Positions 48,358 to 62,317 of a stretch of DNA of 64,000 bases are shown one piece after another. Numbering within the stretch: position 1 is the first letter of the stretch; each line of letters starts with the position of its first letter. The position numbers and the translations under genes are program-made. The notes beneath the pieces are model-generated. The model saw only the letters and a program-made list of their open reading frames with translations. It did not search any database and had not been told where the DNA came from. Source of the DNA: Moringa oleifera (lineage: Eukaryota; Streptophyta; Magnoliopsida; Brassicales; Moringaceae); assembly GCA_021397835.1 (NCBI GenBank), contig JAJFZO010000344.1, positions 7,688,001-7,752,000 of the forward strand, given 5' to 3'.

Positions 48358-51096
48358 TCAGTGAGTTGTCTGAAAAATTCCTCTCTTGTATTTACACATG
48401 CACTCAGGCACTGGATATGCAATCACATCCTGTTCCTTCCTCTTTCTCCTCGGCTCAGGCTGGCCCTGAGACTTCTTGTGCAGTTTCTTCATGATTTGTT
48501 TGAACTCTAAGTCAGACAGGAAGGAGTCTTCGAAGAAGGGGAGCATTGCTCGCTTGTTTGGCCTTATGAACTTCCTGTGATCGGCATAGGCACGGTGACC
48601 CTGTTGAGGTTACAATACAATCCTGTTAGTAAGACAGATGTTTCTCCTGTCTGAATCACATTGAAACCAAATTCTGAAGGAGAATGAAGTTTAGTTGTTA
48701 ATGTCATCCTTCCCAAAGCCAACTTCCATGTGTCCATGTATGATTCATATCACATGGTAAGAAGGTCAGGCAGGCAGACACACTAAGAGATTGGTTAATA
48801 CATAGTTACCTGCATGGCTCGGGCCATGTTTCCACCATGGGAAGGCACAAAGACATCACTGCTTAGTGAAACAATGTAATCAATGGCAGTCAGAGCAGAG
48901 CACTTATTGGCATAGGGTGACAGTTCTCCCTTATGTGCCAACATCTCTTTAGTAACTATATTTGGAAACTCTGCAGCAAGTGGCTGCAGAGCCCTGCTGC
49001 CCCCGAATGGCTCTCCTCCAGCAACATATATTCTTGCATTGCCTGGTGCTCCTAGAGCCTTCAATAGCCTGCAGGAACATCAAAATGGAATTCTTCCTAC
49101 TCAAAAATGAAGAAATTGGCCTCATGAAATTCAAATTTCATGCTTCTATCATACCTTGCCATCTCTGATGCGTTAAGGGGGCAAAGTCCAGCAAGTCTTC
49201 TTCGAGCATAGCTCATGTTCAATTTTCCAGTGAGGTACTTGGGTTGAGACTCCCTAATTTTGGTGATGATTCTGTCATATTCTGAGCCTAAACCAGTGAC
49301 ACATCCAGTTCTGACCCACACATCCGTCTCTAGCCGGAGATGGAGACCAATATATGGACCTTCTATCCACATCCTCTTAGCAAGTTGATACCCAAGCTCC
49401 TGAATTGGTGCTGCAAACCTTAATGCATGGAAAGCTACCTACAACATGAACAGGAAATGAAAGGAAAGACTATATGTTCAGACCAGGCAGCTGCAAGCTA
49501 TAGTGAAGGCTTTCTTTTGTGATCTTGATGGTTATCCATTTCAGAATATACCTTGCACCGAAGCTTCTGTAGATCAGGTGGAAGATTCTTCGAAAGTTTA
49601 GAATCTAACCCTTTTAGAACTAGTAGACCTTCCTCATTCAGCTATATAAACCAGAAAATTTAAACTAGGATGAGAGAAGATGATTTCTCTAAAGTTATAA
49701 GATTAATATGGTTGACTTCTGCCTGATCTGCTTCCACAGACAGTAAACATTTACAGTGGCTGGCAAGGTTGACATGGTGAAAATGCAGCATGGAGAGGTT
49801 TCTCTTATTTTCTTACTTGTTTGAAGAATCTAGTGCGGATCCAAACAGGATTAGCATAAGGAGGAATCCGGTTCTTGCTGGACTCTCTGGACATCAAATG
49901 CATGGAGGGAAGGGAAGATACAACTCTTACATCTGCTTGTAAGGTCCTTATGAAGTGTTCAACATTGAAAATGTCTGAAAACTTGCTGCATTATCAGCAA
50001 AACAGATGGATTTATACAAATGTCTGAAAACTTGCAGCATTATCAGCAAGACAGATTGATTTATACAAAATTTATGACTGTTTAATCACAAGAAAACTAC
50101 TCTCCATATGTAATAGCTTAAGACATTAAAACAGGATTCTCAAGGACAGACTGAGCAGCAAAGCAAGGACAATTTGTTACTGTAATTTCTTGAGAAACAA
50201 CAAATTTCTTTTGAGTTCAACATTTGGACAAAAACAGGCAGAAGCTGGTGTCCATAGGAAAATACAAATAGCAAGAAAGATTTGCCTTTCTCACAGGAAA
50301 TTTTTTTCAAATATCTCATTTACCTCAAGATTGTAAAATCTCCATCTTCATTTGTTTTCACTGTGCTTATATAATAATGAATTCTTTCTTTTCACAGGAA
50401 AGATTTTCTTTAGAAATCAGTCATTCTGGTTTACCTCTCGTCTCTCCAGATCATGTTAACCTGCAAGATTGGGACAACCAAGGCTGCTTCAAGAATTCTT
50501 GAAATAACCACAGCATCTATAATCTGATTCCTCTGCTGGTTCAACCCCCCTGAAGCAACCACCACCAAGAATCTTCCCTTCTCTTTTGAAATCTTTGCAG
50601 ATTTTTTTCGATACCTGAGACTGAAGTCCAAGCATGGCCTGTACCCTTCCCCATCAGGCTGCCGCCAAAACTCTCTTTCCTCCAGTGTCAGATTCCCAAC
50701 AGCACCATGAGCCGGCAATGGCATCATAACGCTGTCGCTCAGCCTTAGCTTGGGATCAACTGCAGAAAGCGAAGCAAAGAGCAATGAAGGGTACGAGTTC
50801 GATAAAGAAGACAGTGAAAATGGTGATGAGGGAGATACGGTAGAGCATGCAACTGAATCTTGAAATGTGGGTATGAAGCTAAGGATCCAAATTCCCAAGA
50901 AAGTGAAGGAAACTAAGAGAGAGAGGAAAAAGTGAGAGAATGCCGGTGATATGCAGAGCTTGTTCTGGCCTCTTGGGCTGCTCTTCTTGGGAGAGAAGAC
51001 GAGTGCAGCAAATGGGGAGGCATTGAATAGGTGAAATAATGGTGATGGGGTCATGGTGATGAAGGGGTTCTTGATGTTCCTGGTTGATCTTGTCAT
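48358..51096 (-). CDS. O-fucosyltransferase family protein (plant GT106-type)
   Basis: Exons 51096-50435, 49985-49817, 49641-49552, 49438-49155, 49068-48810 and 48600-48358 give 568 residues. A short cytosolic tail and one membrane anchor (about 54-75) indicate a type II Golgi protein. The catalytic domain begins with FLVVVASGGLNQQRNQI and contains the GDP-sugar motif HLRLETD at 340-346. It also has PSHGGNMARAMQGHR from 477 and the usual PYANP and CPLNASEMA blocks. The family is plant-expanded and includes fucosyl- and rhamnosyltransferases; the acceptor here is unknown. Start may instead be Met15. A 49-bp tandem duplication spans the acceptor of exon 2. From memory it is syntenic to At5g63390. 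Confidence 0.93.
49971..50068 (-). repeat. 49-bp tandem duplication across an intron/exon junction
   Basis: Copy 1 (49971-50019) holds the first 15 bases of exon 2 and its acceptor; copy 2 (50020-50068) lies wholly in the intron. In copy 2 the acceptor AG has become TG (minus strand AATGCTG instead of AATGCAG), so only the inner copy can be spliced at the proper frame. Confidence 0.85.
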
Positions 51097-51499
51097 AAAA
51101 CACTTGCTTGTGATCTCTGCAACTAAAAACCTCTCAGGCTACCGGTTCTTTCTCTGCCTTCACTTGGAGGCTTCAGTCAAGAACCTGTGTTCCTCGTTTT
51201 GGTCTATGAAAACTCATTTTGTTGAGCAGTCAAGTCTCTGGAACCCCTGGTGGTTTTTTCGTTATGTAACTGTTTTCCCAAGCAGAAAGCGGAAATAACC
51301 TGGAATACCAGAATTGCCCCCTCAAATTCTTCACGGGCCTTATTGGGCCTTGGCCCAGAGGAGGAAGTTCTATTCTTCCTTATTCATCTTTCCAAGTGAT
51401 TCTTTCCCGAATCCTCTTATATAAAGCCTCTTTAGGAGCAGAGGCAGTAGGACGGGAGCAGAAAAATAGCAGGCAGGAGTTGGAGAGCAAAGGTGAATC
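51097..51499. promoter_or_regulatory. Compact divergent promoter, O-fucosyltransferase / aspartyl aminopeptidase
   Basis: Only 403 bp separate the two start codons. Paired site-II-like motifs TGGGCC (51344-51349) and GGCCCA (51352-51357) form a near-palindrome in the middle; TCP factors bind such sites. A TATATAAAG box at 51418-51426 is well placed for the plus-strand gene. Confidence 0.6.
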
Positions 51500-54400
51500 A
51501 TGGCAAAGGAACAAGTAGAAAGTGGTCTGAGCGCAGTAGTCTCTGATTTCCTCAGCTTCCTCAACGCCTCTCCCACTGCTTTTCATGCCGTTGGTAGCTT
51601 TCATGTCCTTCAATCATTTCCCCATCTCCTTAGAAAAGTTTTCTATGTTTTGTTCCTCCGGAAACTTTGGTTAATCATGAAACTGATTTAACTCGATGTT
51701 TTCACTTCCTTTTCATATTTGAGCTTGCTTTGCTCGTTTTCTCCCTATGCTTGGTTTTTTTTTTTTGTGAAGAAAAAAAATTATTGTTTGTAATCATGGA
51801 GTAGATTGAGATATGGTTTTGTTTGGTTTTGAGAAGTGATGCTATGGATGATATTTGAATTCTTCGGAGTGCAGATGAGGCAAAGAAACGTCTGCGAAAT
51901 GCGGGATACGAGCAAATTTCGGAGAGAGAAGACTGGAAATTGGTGTCAGGGAGGAGATATTTTTTCACCAGGAATCACTCCACAGTGGTTGCTTTTGCCA
52001 TCGGTAAAAAGTATGATTCGCTTAATTTAAAAGCATTAGTTTTCATCCCTATTTGGAAGAGCATATTAAAGGCAATCTGGGGCACTAGTGTTTCTGCTCA
52101 ATGTTCGACCTGCTCTTGGCTATTTTTTTATTTTCATATATTTTTAAGGCTGATACTGTGGATTTTGTCATTAGATATGTTGCTGGGAATGGATTCCATG
52201 TAATTGGTGCTCATACTGACAGTCCTTGCCTGAAACTGAAGCCTGTCTCAAAGGTGATCCTGTAACTCCATCAGTAATATGTAATCTGCAGTGCTGGACT
52301 CTTCTTGATACCTAAAATGTCTACATCGTTATTGAAACAATTGAATTTAGTGTTTGAATATTGATGGGTTGCTCAGGTGACAAAAGGTGGATATTTGGAG
52401 GTTGGTGTTCAGACATATGGAGGCGGGTTGTGGCACACCTGGTTTGATCGGGACTTGACAGTTGCGGGGCGTGTGGTAGTAAGAGAAGAAAAGGGTGGTT
52501 CTGTTTCATACTCTCATCGTCTAGTTAGAATTGAGGAGCCCATAATGCGAGTCCCTACCCTGGCGATTCATTTAGACAGGTTCTCTTGCCAATGCCTCAT
52601 TTAATAGTTCATTAAGCAGTTATGCTTTGCATTACATTTTTGTTGGTCTTCCTATTGTGCGTGATATGGTTAATGTTTGGGAATGTTCTCTCCCACTTTC
52701 AGCTGGGTTTGGGGCTCTTTAAGAAAATTATATAATGTTGTCTTTTTTTGATAAAAAATATAAATGTTATCTTTTTTTTGATAGAAAAATATAATGTTGT
52801 CCTTTTTTGATTAAAAAAAAAAAGATGTCTTTTGAACAGGGGTGTTAATGAGGGGTTTAAGGTGAACACACAGAGTCATCTTCTTCCAGTATTGGCAACA
52901 TCAATTAAGGTAATCTTGGAAATACTTTTACTTCATATGCCTTAAGAAGAAAGAAAAAAGTTAAAAGTTCTCGAATTTGCTAAATGTTATTTTTTGTATA
53001 GTGTGTTGTAGCCTTAGATTAGCTTCTTTTCTCTTTCTTTTTTTGGAGGGTTGGGGGTAGTAAATCTGAGATCTTATCTATAGATGAACTGTGACAAGCA
53101 GAAGTGCTGCTACGGAGTGCAAGCAACATAACAAGAGTGTCTAACTAACCAGCAAAAAAGCTAAGAATCATAGATGCATTATCCTTCAAAGCAGACCACA
53201 TTAAAACCTTTTCTATAACACCGGCAGTAGTGGTTGGCACAAGAAATTCTCTGCTATGCAATCTCTAGTTCTTTTCCATGCATGATATGTGTGTCCACAT
53301 GTGTGTGCTAACCATACTGACTTCCAGAAAGCAGCATTAAGAACAGTACCTAGACTAGTTTTTGGTCTAACTTTTTTCTCCGTTTCAAGCCTTACAATGT
53401 TCTGGCAGGAATCATGGTGTCTCTCTTTCTTGTCTTGGTGCTGGCTAATAATATATGATCCCTTGATTAGGTGAGATAATAAAAAAATTGCAGGATAAAA
53501 TTTGTATGATTATGATGGTAGCCACTGGAAAAGAGTCTTGGAAAAAGGCTTTTTTGATTGAATTTCACAGTAATACTTTGCTAAATTTACAAGTTAAAAG
53601 TTTCAAATATGGTTCTGTTAGGTTCTACTTCTGGACTAAGATCCTTTTATAATTTGGCAATTCTTTTTCAGATCAACAGTTGTCATAAATTATTACTCTG
53701 CTAATCAATGAGCTTTGTTCTTTCTTTTCAAAGGCAGAACTGAATAAGGTGGTTACAGAAAATGGTCTAGTTGAAAGCGAAGTTCAGACTGATGGAAAGA
53801 AATCTGCTGAGAGATTAACCACTAATAACTTAAAACATCACCCACTTCTCTTACAGGTTCAATAATCTTTTAAGCCTAGTATTATACTGTGACTAGATGC
53901 TGTCTTGGATTCTTGATATTTTGTGTTAACAATTGTTTCTTCTTTCTTCTAGATTATTGCAAGTCAGCTTGGTTGTGAACCAGGTGATATATGTGATTTT
54001 GAATTGCAAGCATGTGACACTCAACCCAGCATAGTGGCTGGTGCAACAAAGGAATTCATCTTTTCAGGGAGGCTTGATAATCTCTGCATGTCATTTTGCT
54101 CTCTGAAGGTATGAGTTGTTACAAACATTCTTTCTCACAGAAATATTGGCACAGTGACATGGTTGAGTTTGACTGTTCAATGAATAATATAATGTGGTAC
54201 ATTTCTTTTCTTCTGTAAGGAAGTCGCGTGACTTTAATCTTGTGATTGGCAACTAGAAGTGGTTTTTGAAACTTTTAGTGATTATCATTTGTAAAATTTT
54301 CATGGTAGCCTTCATATGAGATGTCCTTTGGTCTATTGTTCAATTAAATTAGACTGGTTCAAGCATCCCATTTTACAGTCAGAGCTGGTAGAAAGCTTTA

Positions 54401-56197
54401 TTCCCTCATCTTTCTTGTTTTTCACAGCACTTGATAATCATTTATTATCTTATAATGTCAATTTCAGGCATTGATAGATGTGACATCTTCTGAAAGCGAC
54501 CTTGAGGATGAGAGTGGTGTTAGAATGGTGGCATTGTTTGATCATGAGGAGGTTGGATCTGATTCAGCGCAAGGAGCTGGCTCTCCTGTCATGTTAGATG
54601 CCCTATCGCGGATAACAAATTCCTTTGTTCCATGTTCTAAGGTGTTGACTGTTTCTTGTCCATTTCTTTATTCTGGCATTTTCCCTAGAAAATCCATGTT
54701 ATAGGTATCCTTTTGTAATTTGGCTGCGGAGCACCTTTTGCTTTTCTGGTTATATACTTCCTGAACCTTTATTTGAGTGCTGGAGTAAACGGAGATACAG
54801 TCAAGTTTCCTACTTGCATGAACTTTACCTGTAAGGAAGTGTCTTGCATAATCCTGTATGTCAATGCTGAGGTTGAAAATACTGCTTTGGTTAGGGGTAT
54901 ATGGTTCATCTCAGATATCTCCTGATTGAAAGCAAACTATATCTTTTGTATTTAAATAGAATCGCTTTCAGAATATGCTTGCAATTTGAGGATGTGGGTT
55001 CTGGTCCATCTTCTAAATGCTGTTATTATGGTGTACTTCATGCTGCAACAAATAGGAGAAAAAAAAATTCAGTGCTAATAACTTTATAGCGGGTAACTAA
55101 CTAAACGTGTCAAGCACATAGTTCAGTTTTTCTGGTAGATTACCTGAAACAGGATTTTGTGGATCTTGCTGAATATCAAGGAGTGAATGTGATGTGAACG
55201 CACTCTGGGATGGGGTGTCCTCACCCACGGGATTGACCCGTGTTTCATATGTAGGGCAGTAGTTAGGAAATGCCTATCAAAAGGATTGAAGGAGTAGCAC
55301 AATTGCTTTTTTTTTTTTTCTTTTTTTTCCCTCCTTTCTCTTTTGTTTTTGTTCCTTTTTTTTTTCCTGGAACTTGAGGGATGGGCATTTTCATCTTCTA
55401 TTCATAAGCTCTTTTCATCATTGTTATTCCTCTAACTCCTTGGTCTTTTTGTTGATTGATATTTTCAGCCTCTTGAGAAAGCAATCCAGAGGAGTTTTCT
55501 GGTGTCTGCAGACATGGCACATGCTTTACACCCTAATTACCTGGTATGTTGTATCATGTACTTAAATTTCCCAGTGCAGATAAATTTCTCTGTTTCACTG
55601 CACTTATTTGGAGTTATTTCTCAGGACAAACATGAAGATAATCATCAGCCCAAGTTACATGGAGGGCTTGTCATCAAGCACAATGCAAATCAGCGCTATG
55701 CAACTAATGCAGTCACCTCCTTCATATTCAGAGAAATAGCGATGAAGCACAACCTTCCTGTCCAGGTCAGTGTCATCACCTGCTGTGTGTAATCCTGGGG
55801 AGTGTATTTTGTATAATTAAGATGGAAAACAATTTCTCATGGTGGATTTTTTCAATTTCTTTTTTTTTAATGGTTGAATTTGTAGCTTTTCTACCCTACA
55901 TGGAAGGAGTCAAGTCGTTGCATGAGAATTGATTTGGGGAGGATCTGGTAACTGATAAAATTTCTACCAACGCAGGACTTTGTGGTTCGCAATGACATGC
56001 CTTGCGGTTCAACTATTGGTCCCATTCTTGCAAGTGGTGTGGGCATTCGTACTGTAGATGTAGGTGCCCCTCAATTGTCCATGCATAGCATCCGGGAAAT
56101 GTGTGCTGTTGATGATGTGAAGTACTCGTACCAGCATTTCAAGGTCTTCTTCCAAGAATTCTCTCATCTGGATTCAGAGCTTGCGGTGGACATGTAA
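51500..56197 (+). CDS. Aspartyl aminopeptidase (peptidase M18)
   Basis: Eleven exons: 51500-51593, 51875-52010, 52175-52253, 52377-52579, 52840-52909, 53734-53856, 53953-54108, 54468-54641, 55469-55543, 55625-55765 and 55976-56197. They give 490 residues, normal for the family. This di-zinc enzyme removes N-terminal Asp/Glu from peptides. Visible motifs: GAHTDSP (zinc His90), [12 protein letters not shown], the GRLDN block, DHEEVGS at 312-318, [10 protein letters not shown] at 360-369 and PCGSTIGPI near 426. No signal or transit peptide is evident, so it is probably cytosolic or vacuolar via a non-classical route. The second donor must be GGTAAAAA/GTATG (GT at 52011) to give [11 protein letters not shown]. 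Intron 4 ends in a tandem repeat that supplies its polypyrimidine tract. Confidence 0.96.
52736..52839 (+). repeat. About 30-bp tandem repeat forming the 3' end of an intron
   Basis: Units at 52736, 52765 and 52795 share TGTT(G/A)TC, a T-run, GAT and an A-run. A truncated fourth unit starts at 52826 and passes into the AACAG acceptor of the aspartyl aminopeptidase exon at 52840. Confidence 0.75.
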
Positions 56198-57185
56198 GTC
56201 TTAGTTCTTTATTCTCATTGCAACTCAAATACTTAATAGATCGTTGTCTGAGGCAATAAGCAGAACATTGCTGGATTAGTTGTGATTGTTCCCTTGGATG
56301 TACAGCCAACCAATGGCACAGTAAAATTATCAAATGAGGTTTAATGTACTGACATAGCACCTAATTTACTGGATGCAATTAGAACTTCAATTGCAAAATA
56401 CTTGCACTGCAAGACGATTTTGTGGTGATATTTGAATGTCATGCCAGCATTCTCTTTCCTTGCTTGGGTTTGAAGTGTTGCACAAGCTGATATAGTAAAT
56501 CTATGTCATGTTTTATATTCTGGCAGAAAATCTAACCAAAATTCTGTGGGGCAATGATACGACATTACCAATATTGCCACTACAATTTTCCTTTGGGAAG
56601 GCAGATGCCTTCTCTTGACTAACCTAGAATGCCTGTTTATGGAAATCATCCTCTAATACCATCGATAAATTAAATCAGCTACCAATCTTTATCAGAAAAC
56701 TCCTTTATCTCTAGCTCTCCGTCCACCTTCATAACTTGTCAGAGAAATTCATATTATTTGTAACAAAAATCAGAGTATTTTGAACATTTGCTCAGGAATG
56801 AACAAAAATAAAAAGAATATGCCAAATTCTGCAGGATAACATGTGAACATTTGCTGAGGCACTAACAAAAATAAAAGAGGAACAGGCCAAATCTGCTAGA
56901 TAGTAAAAAATCAAGTTCCTTCACCATCAATTAACTAAAATTGTTATATCTCAGTCAGAGATTTAATTATTTTAAATGGTGACCTTAGCTAATGCTCTGT
57001 GTTGAGATAGCTGTAATTTGCAGCTGAAGCAGTAATAACTCAAGGATGCCAATGGATCAGTATGTTTATAAGCATACTCCATACACAAGCAAAACTCAAG
57101 TTTTCAAAAACCTAAATTTCTTTTGAGTTAAAAGGGCTCAGATCCATGACAAGCATTCTCTGAACCAAAGTGCCAATCCATTTCA
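56198..57185. other. Convergent 3' flanks, aspartyl aminopeptidase / adenylate kinase
   Basis: Probably the two 3'UTRs and a short spacer. A short direct repeat is visible: AACATTTGCT followed by AACAAAAATAAAA occurs near 56783-56815 and again near 56844-56875. No gene recognised. Confidence 0.45.
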
Positions 57186-60247
<3,062 letters not shown>

Positions 60248-60946
60248 TCTGGTCTTGCCCCGTCACGTTTTCTGTTCTCCTTTTAGGGTTTCCTCTCTCT
60301 ACAAACTATGAAAGAGAAGAGGCTGCAAGAAAGGCAGTGAACGGGGTAGGTGATTTGCTTTTTTCGTTCGGAGTTCTCAACGCTTGAAACTCAAGCGGCA
60401 GTCGGACCAGGTATTCTCAATTGACTGTTTTGCCCTTCACCTTACTCCCAATTGACACCAGCGTCCCTATTCGTTTTCCTTGTTCGGCTGATATCAAATT
60501 GGGATAGCTTTTTTTTTATAAGACATTTTGAAAATTGCGTAAATTGAAGCTAAAGTCTACAAAGAAGAAAAAACTCAATTTCAAAGAATATAGAAAATAA
60601 ATAAATATTAAAAAATTATTTCCTTAATTACTGTAAATAATTGGAAGAAATCATGTGGTTAGAGAATTATATTTCCATTCCAAACTGAGCAAACAAACAC
60701 TGCCTTAATGTTGGGGTTCAATTGGCAAACAGGTCGACCCGACTCGGACCCGTGTCGCAAATAAACGTTTCTCCGTCTCCGGCTGTTCCTGTTTCAAATT
60801 TCCTCTGGGCTGTATACCTCAAGCAAGCGCAGAGATACAAAAGGAGAGTAGCCATTGATTCAAACAAATCTTGTAGCATCTACTACAGGTAACTGATCTT
60901 TTTTAAATGAAAAGAAGTGTGCTTTCTTTGGAATCTCTTCAGTAAA
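60248..60946. promoter_or_regulatory. Divergent promoter, adenylate kinase / mTERF
   Basis: About 700 bp between start codons. A telo-box (AAACCCTAA on the minus strand, 60283-60291) sits 36-44 bp before the ADK ATG. The middle (60510-60650) is AT-rich. The mTERF leader contains a potential GT..AG pair (60889-60942) of only 54 bp, shorter than normal plant introns. Confidence 0.5.
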
Positions 60947-62317
60947 ATGATTCGTTTGATTTGCGTAAAACTGCCGCAAGTTAGGCCTAGAGCTTCGTCA
61001 CTAAGCTATGGCCACTTATTTACAACATCCTCTCACATGACCAACGCAGACCTCTCAACCTGTACGGACTCACAAGCTTGCATACTCTCTTCCCCCAAAA
61101 CAGCTAGTGGATTGTCCTCAGAATCAGCCATTTCAGTTTCCAAGAAGCTGCATTTTGATAAAATTGACAATCCTGCCTCGGTCTTGAACTTACTGAAAAC
61201 TCACGGGTTGCCTCAAAGCGTTGTTGAGAACTTGATTAGAAATCGCCCTCGGTTGCTTTATGCTGATTTGGAGAAAACTCTTAAGCCCAATTTGGAGTTG
61301 TTTACGACTTTGGGAATTTCTAGCACTGTCCTTGCCAAAATTCTTAAGAAGAAGCCAAAAATTCTTGAGATTAATGCAATTACAGTTGTTGAGTTCTTCA
61401 GGGCAAATGGTTTTAGTGACAAACAAATAGCAACTTTAACCATGAAGTTTCCTGCTGTGTATTTATCAAACGCAGAGAGAACTGTAAAGCCTAAGTTGGA
61501 GAGTTTGAAGTCTTTGGGTTTCTCAGGAAGTGAGATCACAAATATTTTATCAATAGAGCCTTATATTCTGGAGAGCAGCCTAGAAAACCAGATCATGCCT
61601 TGTATTAAGGTCCTTAGGGATATTCTTGGCAATGATGAGGACGTTCGAAAAGCAATTAAAGCATGTTACCGGGTCCTTAGATTTAAGTTAGAGAAGGTGC
61701 TGGCCCCCAACGTATTGATGTTGGTTAGCCATGGTGTACCCAAGTCACGAATATTGAAACTTATTGTGTTACAACCAAGATCTTTTCTTCTGGGGACTAA
61801 CCATTTTAGTGAAATTGTCACTGAAGTTGTCAAATTGGGTTTTGATCCCAATAGTCTGGCATTTGTCCTAGCCATTAGATCTATGGCAGTTATGAGTAGA
61901 ACACGGTGGGAGCAGAAGCTGGAAGTTTACAGAAGTTTTGGTTTTTTGAAGGATGAGATTTATTCAGCATTTAAGTTGCAACCTATGTTTATGATTCCTT
62001 CAGAGAATAAGATAAGAAAAATGATGAATTTCTTCATCAACAAACTGAACGTGAAGCCCTCAATCATTTGCAAGTATCCAAATCTTCTACTGCTTAGCTT
62101 GGAGAAGAGGATTATACCAAGGTGTTCAGTGCTGCAACTTTTGTTTTCAGCAAAGTTAATTAAGGGTAACACTCGGCTCTTTCATATTTTCGTAATGACT
62201 GAGAAGAATTTCATGGAGAAGTTTGTGAGCAAATATCAGGATCTGGTTCCTGGTGTTGTTAAGGCTTTCCAGGGCAAGATAGAATTTAAAGGGTTTCCAA
62301 TTGTTATCACAATCTGA
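60947..62317 (+). CDS. mTERF-domain protein, organelle-targeted
   Basis: Intronless 456-residue protein. The first 35 residues (MIRLICVKLPQVRPRASSL and on) are basic, Ser-rich and lack acids, like a mitochondrial presequence. From about 76 to 430 there are tandem mTERF motifs of about 30 residues, each with a Leu/Pro pattern such as LGFSGSEITNILSIEPYIL and HGVPKSRILKLIVLQPRSFL. They build a superhelix that binds nucleic acid. Plant mTERFs act in organelle transcription, splicing or translation; the target here is unknown. Start is the ATG at 60947. Codons upstream are in frame but begin only with GTG. This resembles the intronless mitochondrial clade that includes At5g64950 (from memory). Confidence 0.93.
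   Translation: MIRLICVKLPQVRPRASSLSYGHLFTTSSHMTNADLSTCTDSQACILSSPKTASGLSSESAISVSKKLHFDKIDNPASVLNLLKTHGLPQSVVENLIRNRPRLLYADLEKTLKPNLELFTTLGISSTVLAKILKKKPKILEINAITVVEFFRANGFSDKQIATLTMKFPAVYLSNAERTVKPKLESLKSLGFSGSEITNILSIEPYILESSLENQIMPCIKVLRDILGNDEDVRKAIKACYRVLRFKLEKVLAPNVLMLVSHGVPKSRILKLIVLQPRSFLLGTNHFSEIVTEVVKLGFDPNSLAFVLAIRSMAVMSRTRWEQKLEVYRSFGFLKDEIYSAFKLQPMFMIPSENKIRKMMNFFINKLNVKPSIICKYPNLLLLSLEKRIIPRCSVLQLLFSAKLIKGNTRLFHIFVMTEKNFMEKFVSKYQDLVPGVVKAFQGKIEFKGFPIVITI

Noticed and set aside
60917..60946. Extended mTERF start ten codons upstream
   Set aside because: Begins at GTG; the ATG at 60947 starts a typical organelle presequence.
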